This document shows positions 54,102 through 63,517 of a stretch of DNA of 64,000 nt, piece by piece. The position numbers and the translations under genes are program-made. The stretch spans positions 124,001 to 188,000 of the forward strand of contig CAVUCL010000004.1 in assembly GCA_963740055.1 (NCBI GenBank), written 5' to 3'. Numbering within the stretch: the stretch's first letter is position 1; every line of letters starts with the position of its first letter. This stretch comes from WHSW01 sp963740055. GTDB lineage: Bacteria; Actinomycetota; Thermoleophilia; Solirubrobacterales; 70-9. The notes beneath the pieces were generated by a model. The model searched no databases and was not told where the DNA came from. It saw only the letters and a program-made list of their open reading frames with translations.

Positions 54102-54908
54102 ATGGCGACCACGATCGCGGTCCTCTCGCAGAAGGGAGGGACGGGCAAGACGACGATGACCCGCACCCTGAGCGACGTGTTCGCACGGCTCGGGCTCGAC
54201 GTGCTCGCGATCGACGCCGACCCGCAGGGCAACCTCTCCGACTACTTCGACACCCCGGCCGACGCGCAGCCGACGCTTGCCGAGGTGCTCCAGGGCCAGG
54301 TCCGCGCCGCCGACGCCGTGCACGGAGCGGTGATCCCGGCGAACATGCGCCTGGCGGAGTCGGAGCTGATGCTCGCCGGCAAGATCGGTCGCGAGGTCAC
54401 CCTTCGCAACGCCCTGCGCGACCTGAAGCGCTCCAAGGACCTGATCCTGATCGACTGCCCGCCGACGCTCGGGCTGCTGACCGTGAACGCGCTCGTCGCC
54501 GCCGACCACGCGATCCTCTCGACCGAGGCCCAGTACTTCTCGCTCCAGGGGGTCGAGCAGGCGCTCCAGGTGGTCGACCTCGCGCGCGACTCGCTCAACC
54601 CCGAGCTCGAGCTGCTCGCGGTGGTGCTCAACATCGCCAACATGCGCACCCGGCACGCCCGCCAGACCCTCGACGCGCTCAGCGAGCGCTTCGGTGACCG
54701 CGTCTGCCGGACGGTGATCCGCCAGTCGATCGCCTACGCCGAGTCGGCCGAGCGCGCGATCCCGATCCTCGACTACCGGCCCGACCGCGGCGCCGACTAC
54801 CTCTCGCTCGCCGGCGAGCTGCTGCGCCGGCTCGGGCGCCAGGACCTGCTCGAGCGCCTCGACGAGCTCTCGACCGAGCTCGTCCCGGCCGGCGCCGGCG
54901 CCACCTGA
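54102..54908 (+). CDS. ParA/Soj-family ATPase
   Basis: A product of 268 residues with a deviant Walker A (AVLSQKGGTGKTTMTRTL), AIDADPQGNLSDYF and Walker B ILIDCPPTLGLLTVNAL. The C-terminal half has HARQTLDALSERFGDRV. Such proteins position chromosomes, plasmids or protein clusters by nucleoid binding. No parB or parS is adjacent, so it may be an orphan rather than the chromosomal Soj. Confidence 0.85.
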   Translation: MATTIAVLSQKGGTGKTTMTRTLSDVFARLGLDVLAIDADPQGNLSDYFDTPADAQPTLAEVLQGQVRAADAVHGAVIPANMRLAESELMLAGKIGREVTLRNALRDLKRSKDLILIDCPPTLGLLTVNALVAADHAILSTEAQYFSLQGVEQALQVVDLARDSLNPELELLAVVLNIANMRTRHARQTLDALSERFGDRVCRTVIRQSIAYAESAERAIPILDYRPDRGADYLSLAGELLRRLGRQDLLERLDELSTELVPAGAGAT

Positions 54909-54918
54909 CGATTCGGCG

Positions 54919-54924
54919 TAGGAT
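54919..54924 (+). promoter_or_regulatory. -10 hexamer TAGGAT, leaderless start
   Basis: TAGGAT ends seven bases before ATG 54932. Confidence 0.55.
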
Positions 54925-54931
54925 CGGCGCG

Positions 54932-55363
54932 ATGGGGGACGCCGACTCGACTCCAGCGCTGCAAGAGGCGATCGAGCGCTACAACGAGGCCTGGAACGGT
55001 CACGACGTCGAGGCGATCGTCGCGATGCACGCGCCCGACATGGTGTTCGAGAACCACACCGCGGGCGAGCGGGTCGAGGGCGAGGCGGTCGGTGGCCACA
55101 TCGGCTCGATCTTCGCCACCTGGCCCGACATCCGCTTCGAGACCCGTCGCCTCTACGTCCGCGAGGGCCTGGTCGTGCAGGAGTGGACGGCGACCGCGAC
55201 GCACGCGAACGAGATGCGCCGCGGCGAGCTGGTCGCCGAGCCGACCGGGAGGACGGTGAGCTGGGAGGGCCTCGACGTGATCCCGTTCGAGAACGGGCTG
55301 GTGAAGCGCAAGGACGTCTACTCGGACTCGGTCACGATCCTGAGCACGCTCGGCCTGATCTGA
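54932..55363 (+). CDS. SnoaL-like/NTF2-fold protein
   Basis: A product of 143 residues: LQEAIERYNEAWNGHDVEAI, then HAPDMVFENHTAG and GSIFATWPDIRFETRRLYV, typical of the SnoaL-like polyketide-cyclase/steroid-isomerase group. Function unknown. It has its own -10 hexamer and converges on thrB across a strong inverted repeat. Confidence 0.75.
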   Translation: MGDADSTPALQEAIERYNEAWNGHDVEAIVAMHAPDMVFENHTAGERVEGEAVGGHIGSIFATWPDIRFETRRLYVREGLVVQEWTATATHANEMRRGELVAEPTGRTVSWEGLDVIPFENGLVKRKDVYSDSVTILSTLGLI

Positions 55364-55418
55364 CGCCGAGCGGTGGATTTCCCTCGTCTGGCGCGGACTA
55401 TCCCCCGCTCGGCATCAG
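55360..55418. terminator. 14-base inverted repeat between convergent genes
   Basis: CTGACGCCGAGCGG (55360-55373) pairs with CCGCTCGGCATCAG (55405-55418) with one mismatch and a 31-base loop. It covers both stop codons, so it may end transcription from both sides. No T-tract follows. Confidence 0.4.
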
Positions 55419-56302
55419 AGCTCGGGGACGTCGGCGCCGAGCGGGCTGAACGGGACTCGGCGCACGTCCGCCCAGCCGGCGGTCGCGGCGCTCGCGGCCT
55501 CGACCACCTTGCCCGTGTCCTGCCAGAAGCACCACAAAAGGACGGTGGGCCCGGCGCCGGAGATCGTCGCGCCGAGCGCGCCCAGCCCGCGCGCGGACTC
55601 GACCAGCTCCAGCGAGCGCTCATAGAGCTGCCGGCGCGCCGGCTGGTGCAGGCGATCGGCGAGCCCGCTCGCGATCAGGGCGAGGTCGGAGCGCTCGATC
55701 CCGAGCACGAGCTGGCTCGCCGCGGCGACGTTCGCCACCGCGTCGTCGACCGCGACCGCCGCCGGCATCGCGGCGCGCGCGTCGGCGGTCGGGACGACGT
55801 CGGGCGGGATCACGAGCACGGCCTCGACCCCGTGCGGCGGATCGAGCCGCACCGGCACGGGTGGCGGCTCTCCGGGCTCGGCGCGCGGGCAGCAGACGAA
55901 GCCGCCGTAGAGCGCCGCAGCGACGTTGTCGGGGTGACCCTCGAGCTCGACCGCGTGGGCGTAGATCGCCTCGCGCTCGAGCCCGAGCTCGAACATATGG
56001 TCGGCGGCGACGAGGCCGGCGACGATCGCCGCGGCGCTCGACCCGAGCCCGCGACCGAGCGGGATCTGAGAGCGGACCGCGAACCGCAGGCCGTCGGCGT
56101 CGTGCAGGCGCTCGAAGGCGCGCACGCAGAGGTTCGAGCGATCGGCCGCGACGCCCTCGGTCCCCGGATCGACCGAGAACTCGCCCGCCTCGGTCACCTC
56201 GAGCTCGAGCTCGAGCTCGAGCGCCGCGGCGAGCACGTCGTAGCCGGGCCCGAGGTTCGCCGACGACGCCGGGACGCGAACCAGGCGGCGGCGCTCGGTC
56301 AC
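55415..56302 (-). CDS. thrB: Homoserine kinase
   Basis: A product of 295 residues of the GHMP kinase family: VRVPASSANLGPGYDVLAAA at the start, the ATP loop PLGRGLGSSAAAIVAGLVAA, and LGALGATISGAGPTVLLWCF near the end. It phosphorylates homoserine for threonine synthesis. GTG 56302 follows the redoxin gene by seven bases. thrA and thrC are not nearby. A (GAGCTC)4 microsatellite inside the gene codes an ELELELE run. Confidence 0.85.
   Translation of the reverse strand: MTERRRLVRVPASSANLGPGYDVLAAALELELELEVTEAGEFSVDPGTEGVAADRSNLCVRAFERLHDADGLRFAVRSQIPLGRGLGSSAAAIVAGLVAADHMFELGLEREAIYAHAVELEGHPDNVAAALYGGFVCCPRAEPGEPPPVPVRLDPPHGVEAVLVIPPDVVPTADARAAMPAAVAVDDAVANVAAASQLVLGIERSDLALIASGLADRLHQPARRQLYERSLELVESARGLGALGATISGAGPTVLLWCFWQDTGKVVEAASAATAGWADVRRVPFSPLGADVPEL
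56199..56222. repeat. (CTCGAG)-type hexanucleotide microsatellite
   Basis: Four near-perfect copies of a six-base unit lie within thrB and code alternating Leu-Glu. A copy change would keep frame. Confidence 0.6.
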
Positions 56303-56309
56303 CGCCGCC

Positions 56310-56849
56310 TCAACGCCACTTGATCGAGCAGCCGACCGGCTCGGTCGAAGCCGGCGGCTCGGAGCCCGCGAGCACCGCGTCGAGCGCCTCGCGCAGCCAG
56401 GCGGCGCCCGCCGCGGAGTCGCGGTGGTCGGCGTCGGGCGCGCCCTCCCAGCGGATCCGCAGCTCCGCGTCGCAGACGAACAGGTGGGGCGTGACCGTTG
56501 CCCCCCATTCGCGTGCCGCCTCCTGCGTCTCGTCGAAGAGGTAGGGGAAGGGCCAGCCCTCGCGCTCGACCCGCTCGCGCATCGCCTCGGGCGAGTCGGC
56601 CGGGTAGCGCTCGGGGTCGTTCGAGTTGACGGCGAAAAAGCGCACCCCGCGGTCGGCGTAGTCGGAGGCGACGTCGACGAGCCGGTCGTGCCAGCCGAGC
56701 GCGTACGGACAGTGGTTACAGGTCCAGACGACGACCGTGGCCGCCGCCTCGGCCGGGCCGGCGGGCAGCGTGCGCGTCGTTCCGGAGGTGTCGGGGAGAG
56801 CGAGCGCCGGGGCGCGGCGGTCGCCTGCTCGCGGCTGCGGTTCATTCAT
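56310..56849 (-). CDS. Thioredoxin-fold redoxin (AhpC/TSA-like)
   Basis: A product of 179 residues: VVVWTCNHCPYALGWHDRL with a CxxC active site, RFFAVNSNDPERYPADS, PYLFDETQEAAREWGATVTP and HLFVCDAELRIRW. This is the redoxin branch with CNHCPY, thought to act as a thiol reductase or peroxidase. The ATG overlaps the end of the upstream small thioredoxin-like gene by eight bases, so they are translated together. Confidence 0.8.
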   Translation of the reverse strand: MNEPQPRAGDRRAPALALPDTSGTTRTLPAGPAEAAATVVVWTCNHCPYALGWHDRLVDVASDYADRGVRFFAVNSNDPERYPADSPEAMRERVEREGWPFPYLFDETQEAAREWGATVTPHLFVCDAELRIRWEGAPDADHRDSAAGAAWLREALDAVLAGSEPPASTEPVGCSIKWR

Positions 56850-57186
56850 CTCGGTCGCCTTCGGTGCTCAGGGCCGCCTCGAGGGCGGCTTCGATCAACG
56901 CCGGCTCGGGAAGCGCGGAGGGCCGCCCGTCGGCCAGCCGGTAGAGGCGGCAGGTTAGCCCGACCGGCTCCCGGCCCGGGTCGTCGACGTCGCGGCCGTC
57001 GACGCGGATCGTCGGCGAGCCGGGGAAGCGCTCGCGCTCGGCGTCGGCGAGGTCGCCGATCTCGCGCACCTCGAGCGCCTCGGGATCGAGGCCCGCCGTG
57101 CTCATCGCCGCCCGGGTGAGCTCGACCGCCTGCTCCCATGACGGGCACCCGGCCCACCACAGGAGCTCGACCCGCGGCGCGCTCAC
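56842..57186 (-). CDS. Small thioredoxin-fold protein
   Basis: A product of 114 residues: VELLWWAGCPSWEQAVELTR (Cys-Pro-Ser active site in the thioredoxin position, with a single Cys), FPGSPTIRVDGRDVDDPG (cis-Pro loop) and LTCRLYRLADGRPSALPEPA. Proteins of this type occur near mercury or thiol-stress genes. GTG 57186 overlaps the receiver gene stop (GTGA). Confidence 0.7.
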   Translation of the reverse strand: MSAPRVELLWWAGCPSWEQAVELTRAAMSTAGLDPEALEVREIGDLADAERERFPGSPTIRVDGRDVDDPGREPVGLTCRLYRLADGRPSALPEPALIEAALEAALSTEGDRDE

Positions 57187-57566
57187 ACCGCGCTCAGGCG
57201 GGCGACCTCGGCGAGCAGCCGGCCGGCGTCGAACGGCTTCTTCATGAACGCCTCCGGCTCGACCCCGAAGCGGCGGATCTCGCGCTCCTCGTCGACGGTC
57301 GCGGTCAGGATCACGACCGGGATCCCGGCCAGCGCGCCGTCGGCGCGCATCGCCTCGAGCACCTCGAACCCGGCGAGCCCAGGCATCGTCCCGTCGAGGA
57401 CGCAGACGACCGGCTGGCGCTCGCGGATCAGCTCGAGCGCCGCGTCTCCCTCGACCGCGGTCTGGACCTCGAAGCCGCCGCGCTCAAGCACGATCTCGAG
57501 CAGCTCGGTGATGTCGGCCTCGTCGTCGGCGACGACGACCAGCGGGCGCGCGGGCGACTCAGCCAT
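57183..57566 (-). CDS. Single-domain response regulator
   Basis: A product of 127 residues, receiver domain only: acidic pair in VVVADDEADITELLE, phospho-acceptor Asp in CVLDGTMPGLAGFEVLEAM, Thr in ILTATVDEE and Lys in FMKKPFDAG. It has no DNA-binding output, so it must act through protein contacts, as CheY or Spo0F does. Its ATG overlaps the histidine kinase end by eight bases. Confidence 0.85.
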   Translation of the reverse strand: MAESPARPLVVVADDEADITELLEIVLERGGFEVQTAVEGDAALELIRERQPVVCVLDGTMPGLAGFEVLEAMRADGALAGIPVVILTATVDEEREIRRFGVEPEAFMKKPFDAGRLLAEVARLSAV

Positions 57567-59415
57567 CGATCGCCTCGACGCGGCGGGGGAGCTCGATCCG
57601 AAACCGGGTCCCCGCGCCGGGCTCGCTGTGGACCGCGATCGTCGCCTCGTGCGCGTCGACGATCGCCTTCACGATCGTGAGCCCGAGCCCGGTGCCCTGG
57701 ATGTGGCGCCGCTCGGCCTCCTCGGAGCGATACATGCGGTCGAACAGACGGGCGAGGTCGTCCTCGGCGATCCCGATCCCGGTGTCGGCGATCTCGAGCG
57801 CGATCCCGCGCCCGGCGGGCTCGATCGCGACCGTGACCCGCCCGCCGCTCGGGGTGAACTTGATCGCATTCGAGAGCAGGTTCTCGACCACCTGGCCGAG
57901 CCGGTGCGGGTCACCCTCGGCGACGAGCCCCGCGGGAGCGTCGAGGACCAGCTCGACCCCGGCCTTGGTCGCCGCCGGGCGCGCCGCCTCGACCGTGACC
58001 GAGGCGATCTCGCCGAGGTCGGCGCGTCCGACCTCGATCTCGAACGTCCCCGCGGTGATCCGGGTCAGCAGCAGCAGGTCGCCGACCAGGCTCAGCTCGC
58101 GGCGGGAGTTGCGCTCGATCACCTCGACGAAGCGGCGCCCCTGCGGGCTCAGGTTCTCGGTCTCGATCTCGGCGAGCAGCTCGGTGTAGCCGATGATCGA
58201 GGTCAACGGCGTCCGCAGCTCGTGCGAGATCAGGCCGAAGAAGTCGTCCTTGAGCCGCTCCGCGTCGCGCTCGGCGGTGACGTCGCGACTGGTCCCCGCC
58301 AGCCGCGTCCCCCCGGCGGCGTCGGTGAACGGCTGGCCCTGGGCCTCCATCACGCGGATCCGGCCGTCGGGCATCACCACCCGGTACTCGGCGGTCATCG
58401 GCCGCGGGTCGGCGAGCGCCTCGGCGATCAGCGCGGCCAGGCGCTCGCGGTCGTCGGGGTGCACCCGGGCGACGAACTCCTCGATCGTCGGCGGTGGCTC
58501 GAACGGGTCGAAGCCGTGGTTGAGGGCCTGCTGTGCCGACCACACCACCCCCCGGCTCGCGACCTCGAGCTCCCAGCTGCCGACCCGGGCGATCTGCTGG
58601 GCATCGGCGAACAGGCGCCGCTCGCGCCGCAGCGCGCTCTCGGCCTCGACCCGGTCGGTGATGTCGCGGCCGCTGGCGTAGAAGAGCCCGGCCTCGACGT
58701 CGGGCGAGGCCGACCACTCGGTCCAGCGCCAGCCGCCGTCGCGGACCGCGACCCGCAGGCGGACCGAGTCGCGGCTCTCGCCGCCGGCGAGCCGCGCCAC
58801 CTCGGCGATCGCGGTCTTGCGGTCCTCGGGATGGACGATCTCGATCAACCGCTTCGGCAGCAGCTCCCCGACCGCCCAGCCGAGCGTCGCCGGCCACGCC
58901 CCGTTGAGGCGCTTGAAGTAGCCGTCGAACCCACAGGTCGCGATCAGGTCGTGGGAGAGCTCGAAGTGGCGGGCGCTCTCGGCCAGCCGCAGCTCGGCGT
59001 GGCGCCGGTCGCCGACGTCGACGACGAAGCCGACGTAGCCGCGGACCGCACCGGAGCCGTCGCGGATCGGGAGCGCTCTGCCCTCGACCCAGATCACCTC
59101 GCCGTCCGGGCGCACGTAGCGGTACTCGTGGGCGAACTCGCGCCCCGCCGCCGAGGCGCTGGTCCAGCGGGCAAGCACTCCTTCGAGGTCCTCGGGGTGG
59201 ATGAAGCGCTCCCAGCCGCGCCCGATCGCGGCCTCGGGGCCGACCCCGATCAGCTCGCACCAGTGGTCGTTGACGTAGCGGCACTCGCCGTCGCGATCGA
59301 GCTCGTAGATCCCGATCGGGGCGCTGGTCGCGAGGGCGCGAAAGCGCGAGCCGTCGTCGGTGGGCTCCCCCATCGCCACAGCTTCGCTCACGCCCGCCGA
59401 AGACCTCGCCTCCAT
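57559..59415 (-). CDS. PAS-domain sensor histidine kinase
   Basis: A product of 618 residues with no membrane segment, so probably cytoplasmic. Three PAS/PAC units (about 25-145, 145-265, 270-390; for example GIYELDRDGECRYVNDHWCE) precede HisKA with FFGLISHELRTPLTSIIGY (phospho-His). The HATPase domain follows: VENLLSNAIKFTP, ADTGIGIAEDD and GTGLGLTIVKAI. It should phosphorylate the receiver encoded next. An AGGAG sits just before ATG 59415. Confidence 0.85.
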   Translation of the reverse strand: MEARSSAGVSEAVAMGEPTDDGSRFRALATSAPIGIYELDRDGECRYVNDHWCELIGVGPEAAIGRGWERFIHPEDLEGVLARWTSASAAGREFAHEYRYVRPDGEVIWVEGRALPIRDGSGAVRGYVGFVVDVGDRRHAELRLAESARHFELSHDLIATCGFDGYFKRLNGAWPATLGWAVGELLPKRLIEIVHPEDRKTAIAEVARLAGGESRDSVRLRVAVRDGGWRWTEWSASPDVEAGLFYASGRDITDRVEAESALRRERRLFADAQQIARVGSWELEVASRGVVWSAQQALNHGFDPFEPPPTIEEFVARVHPDDRERLAALIAEALADPRPMTAEYRVVMPDGRIRVMEAQGQPFTDAAGGTRLAGTSRDVTAERDAERLKDDFFGLISHELRTPLTSIIGYTELLAEIETENLSPQGRRFVEVIERNSRRELSLVGDLLLLTRITAGTFEIEVGRADLGEIASVTVEAARPAATKAGVELVLDAPAGLVAEGDPHRLGQVVENLLSNAIKFTPSGGRVTVAIEPAGRGIALEIADTGIGIAEDDLARLFDRMYRSEEAERRHIQGTGLGLTIVKAIVDAHEATIAVHSEPGAGTRFRIELPRRVEAIDG

Positions 59416-59448
59416 CAGCTCCTACAGCATGCCTGCGCGGGGCCGGCG

Positions 59449-59491
59449 GCGCCTCCGTGTAAGCCCGTGGAGGCGCTGCGGGTTTCCCGCA
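59449..59491 (-). terminator. Two hairpins downstream of the nucleotidyltransferase gene
   Basis: GCGCCTCC (59449-59456) pairs with GGAGGCGC (59469-59476). Directly after, TGCGGG-TTT-CCCGCA (59477-59491) forms a tight second hairpin. They lie between the stop at 59502 and the kinase start. There is no T-tract, as is common in high-GC actinobacteria. Confidence 0.45.
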
Positions 59492-59501
59492 TCGGGGGTG
59501 C

Positions 59502-60476
59502 TCAGAGCACGGCGGCGCGACCGACGATCGCGCCCGCGAGCAGCCCCTCGGGTCGGACCTCGCCGCCGCCGAGCAGCACCGACTCGCGCACCCGCGCCCC
59601 GGCGCCGACCGCGGCGCCCTCGCCGAGGATCACCGGCCCGTCGATCCGCGCCCCCTCGCCGATCGTCACCCGCTCGGCGACCAGCGCCCGTCCGCTGAGC
59701 TCGACCCGCTCGCCGAGCGAGCCGCCGGCGTCGGCGTCGACGACCTCACCTCCGGGCTCGACCCCGACCGCCCCCGAGAGCACGTCGAGGTTCCCCTGCA
59801 GGTACTCGGCGAGCGAGCCAACGTCGTTCCAGTAGGCGTCGGCGACGTGGACGCCGAAGGGGACGTCGTGCTCGAGCAGCGCCGGGAACACGTCGAGCGC
59901 GAAGTCGACCTCGTCGCGATCGGGGAAGTACTCGAAGATCTCCGGCTCGAGCACGTAGATCATGCAGTTGGCGAGGTCGGAGAGCGCCTCGGCCTGGTCG
60001 GGCTTCTCCTGAAAGCCCTGCACGCGGCGGTCGGAGCCCGCGACGACGACCCCGAACTCGCTCACGTTGGCGACCCGCTTCGTCGCCAGGGTGGCGATCC
60101 AGCCGCTCTCGCGGTGGGCGCGGGCCAGGGCCGCGAGGTCGATGTCGGTGAGCGCGTCGGCGGCCATGACCAGGAACGGCTCGTCGCCGAAGTACTCGCG
60201 CACGTTGCGGACCCCGCCCGCGGTCCCGAGCAGCTGCTCCTCGTAGGAGTAGGTGAGCTCGACCCCGATGCTCGAACCGTCGCCGAAGCGCCCGCGGACC
60301 GCGTCCGCGAACCAGTGCAGGTTGGCGACCACCTCGCCGAGCTCGTGGCGCGCGAGCAGCGCCAGGATGTGCTCCATGATCGGCCGGTTGGCGACCGGCA
60401 CCAGGGGCTTCGGGATCTCGTAGGTGAGCGGGCGCAGGCGTGTGCCCAGCCCCGCGGCCATGACCATCGCTCTCAT
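59502..60476 (-). CDS. Sugar-phosphate nucleotidyltransferase (mannose-1-phosphate guanylyltransferase-like)
   Basis: A product of 324 residues: AMVMAAGLGTRLRPLTYEIP (nucleotide loop), PKPLVPVANRPIMEHIL, LGTAGGVRNVREYF and DVGSLAEYLQGNLDVL. A C-terminal left-handed beta-helix tail of hexapeptide repeats follows (VTIGEGARIDGPVILGEGA). It makes an NDP-sugar, probably GDP-mannose, for cell-envelope glycans. A second, related gene begins at the right edge of the window. A TAGCCT hexamer lies nine bases before ATG 60476. Confidence 0.75.
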   Translation of the reverse strand: MRAMVMAAGLGTRLRPLTYEIPKPLVPVANRPIMEHILALLARHELGEVVANLHWFADAVRGRFGDGSSIGVELTYSYEEQLLGTAGGVRNVREYFGDEPFLVMAADALTDIDLAALARAHRESGWIATLATKRVANVSEFGVVVAGSDRRVQGFQEKPDQAEALSDLANCMIYVLEPEIFEYFPDRDEVDFALDVFPALLEHDVPFGVHVADAYWNDVGSLAEYLQGNLDVLSGAVGVEPGGEVVDADAGGSLGERVELSGRALVAERVTIGEGARIDGPVILGEGAAVGAGARVRESVLLGGGEVRPEGLLAGAIVGRAAVL

Positions 60477-60485
60477 CGGGCCGTG

Positions 60486-60491
60486 AGGCTA
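60486..60491 (-). promoter_or_regulatory. -10 hexamer TAGCCT (minus strand)
   Basis: It ends nine bases before ATG 60476, implying a leader of two or three bases. Confidence 0.45.
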
Positions 60492-60509
60492 GTGGCTAAC
60501 CGACCCCAC

Positions 60510-60542
60510 TACGATTGAGCGCGCAGAAAGCTACGCAGGAGA
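60510..60542 (+). promoter_or_regulatory. ahcY promoter -10 (TACGAT) and Shine-Dalgarno
   Basis: TACGAT at 60510-60515 is followed by AGGAGA at 60537-60542 and ATG 60546. This gene therefore has a leader of about 25 bases with a clear ribosome binding site. Confidence 0.5.
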
Positions 60543-60545
60543 ACG

Positions 60546-61967
<1,422 letters not shown>

Positions 61968-62006
61968 TAACTCGCGCCCGTCCTCCGCTCCCGCCTTGAA
62001 CACCTG

Positions 62007-62027
62007 GTCCGCGGCTACGCCGCGGAC
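62007..62027 (+). terminator. Hairpin downstream of ahcY
   Basis: GTCCGCGGC-TAC-GCCGCGGAC is a perfect nine-base stem with a three-base loop, 40 bases after the ahcY stop. There is no T-tract. Confidence 0.5.
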
Positions 62028-62076
62028 GTCGACTTCTGCTCCCGCGTCCGGGCGTGCGCGGTGAGAGCCGGACCAT

Positions 62077-62463
62077 ATGTCGATTGAGATCCCGGACGCG
62101 GAGATCGAGCTGCGCGCGAGCCGCTCGTCGGGTCCGGGCGGCCAGCACGCGAACGTGACCGCGTCGCGGATCGAGGCCGTGTTCGCGATCGACGAGTCGG
62201 AGGTGCTCGACGAAGAGCAGAAGCGGCGCCTGCGTGCGCGTTTCGGCCCCCGGGTGACCGCGGTTGCCCAGGACGCCCGCAGCCAGGCACGAAACCGAGA
62301 GCTCGCGCTCGAGCGCCTGCGCGAGCGGATCGCCGCGGCGCTGCGGCCGCGAAAGCGCCGCCGCCCGACCAGGGCGACCCGCGCCTCGCGCGAGCGCCGG
62401 CTGCAGTCGAAGCGCCGCCGGGCGGAGACCAAGCGCCGGCGCCGGCGGCCGCCGATCGAGTAG
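62077..62463 (+). CDS. arfB: ArfB/YaeJ-like peptidyl-tRNA hydrolase (class I release factor homologue)
   Basis: A product of 128 residues with the catalytic GGQ loop in SRSSGPGGQHANVTASRIEA, a helical middle and a very basic C-terminal tail (RRLQSKRRRAETKRRRRRPP) that in the family enters the empty mRNA channel. It rescues stalled ribosomes. ATG 62077 lies 50 bases beyond the ahcY hairpin. It converges on the isomerase gene. Confidence 0.85.
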   Translation: MSIEIPDAEIELRASRSSGPGGQHANVTASRIEAVFAIDESEVLDEEQKRRLRARFGPRVTAVAQDARSQARNRELALERLRERIAAALRPRKRRRPTRATRASRERRLQSKRRRAETKRRRRRPPIE

Positions 62464-62491
62464 GCAGGACGCTTGGTCGGGCTCGCCGGGG

Positions 62492-63517
62492 TTACTGCAG
62501 CCCGAGCTCGCCCTTGAGCCGGTCGATCATCTCGACCGGCTCGGGGTCGACGCCGTTGCGGGCGGCGAGATGCAGCGAGACGAGGTCGCCGAGCATCACC
62601 GCCCACAGCAGCCGCTCGACCCGGGTCTCGCCCTCGGTCTCGACCTCGATCACCGCCGCGGCGCCGGGCTCGATCAGCTTCGCGGTCAGCTCGGCGCGCT
62701 CACGCTGGCGCGGGTGCTGGTCGCGGTCGGTGAGGAAGACCGCGGCGAAGCCGGGGGCGTCGCCGTTGGCGCTCCAGCCGACGATCTCGTTGTGGTCGAG
62801 CTCGGGGAGCTGGTGCTCGAACGCATGCTGCTTCGCGTTCTCGTTGATCTGGCACTTCCAGCGGTAGGCGACGGGCACGGTCAGGTCGCAGCCGTAGAGC
62901 AGCGGCACGGTCCCGGCGAGGCGCTCGGCGATCTCGCCGGCGCGGGCGACCAGCGCCTCGGTCCCCTGCTCGAGGTGGGCGGCGGCGGTGTCGATCTCGG
63001 TCCGCATCCCGGGCGCGGCGCCGACCAGCGCCGCTACCTCGCAGGCGACGGTGAACCCGTAGCCGACGCTGTGGCGCGGCTGCAGCCCGGCGGGCAGGCC
63101 GATCACGGGCACGTCAGCGGCCCGCGCCGCGGCGGCGAGCTTGCCGCCGGTGGTCGCCGCGTAGCGGGTGGCGCCGATCGCCTCCGCCGCCTCGAAGCAG
63201 GCGAGCGTCTCCTCGGTGTCGCCCGAGTAGCTCGAGCAGAGCACCGCCCGGTCGGGCGCCGTCCAGGCGGGGAGCTCGTAGTCGCGGAAGATCAGCATCG
63301 GCAGCGCGAGCACGTCGCCGAGCGCGGCGCGGGCGAGCACGCCGCCGATCGCCGACCCGCCCATCCCGCAGACGATCAGCCCGCGGGCTTCGGCGGGCTC
63401 CAGTCCCGCCGACTCGACCCGCCAGAGCGCGTCGCGCAGATGCTCGGGGAGCCCGAGGACATCGTCGAGCTGGCCGCTCGGATCGACCTCGCGGATCGGC
63501 GCCAGCGCGTCGCTCAC
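62492..63517 (-). CDS. Bifunctional phosphoglucose/phosphomannose isomerase
   Basis: A product of 341 residues with two SIS folds: GLIVCGMGGSAIGGVLARAA, LCSSYSGDTEETLACFEAAE (sugar-phosphate loop), INENAKQHAFEHQLPELDHN (catalytic Glu and His) and VERLLWAVMLGDLVSLHLAA. It links fructose-6-phosphate with glucose- and mannose-6-phosphate. GTG 63517 overlaps the stop of the nucleotidyltransferase upstream, so both likely feed GDP-mannose synthesis. Confidence 0.85.
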   Translation of the reverse strand: MSDALAPIREVDPSGQLDDVLGLPEHLRDALWRVESAGLEPAEARGLIVCGMGGSAIGGVLARAALGDVLALPMLIFRDYELPAWTAPDRAVLCSSYSGDTEETLACFEAAEAIGATRYAATTGGKLAAAARAADVPVIGLPAGLQPRHSVGYGFTVACEVAALVGAAPGMRTEIDTAAAHLEQGTEALVARAGEIAERLAGTVPLLYGCDLTVPVAYRWKCQINENAKQHAFEHQLPELDHNEIVGWSANGDAPGFAAVFLTDRDQHPRQRERAELTAKLIEPGAAAVIEVETEGETRVERLLWAVMLGDLVSLHLAARNGVDPEPVEMIDRLKGELGLQ

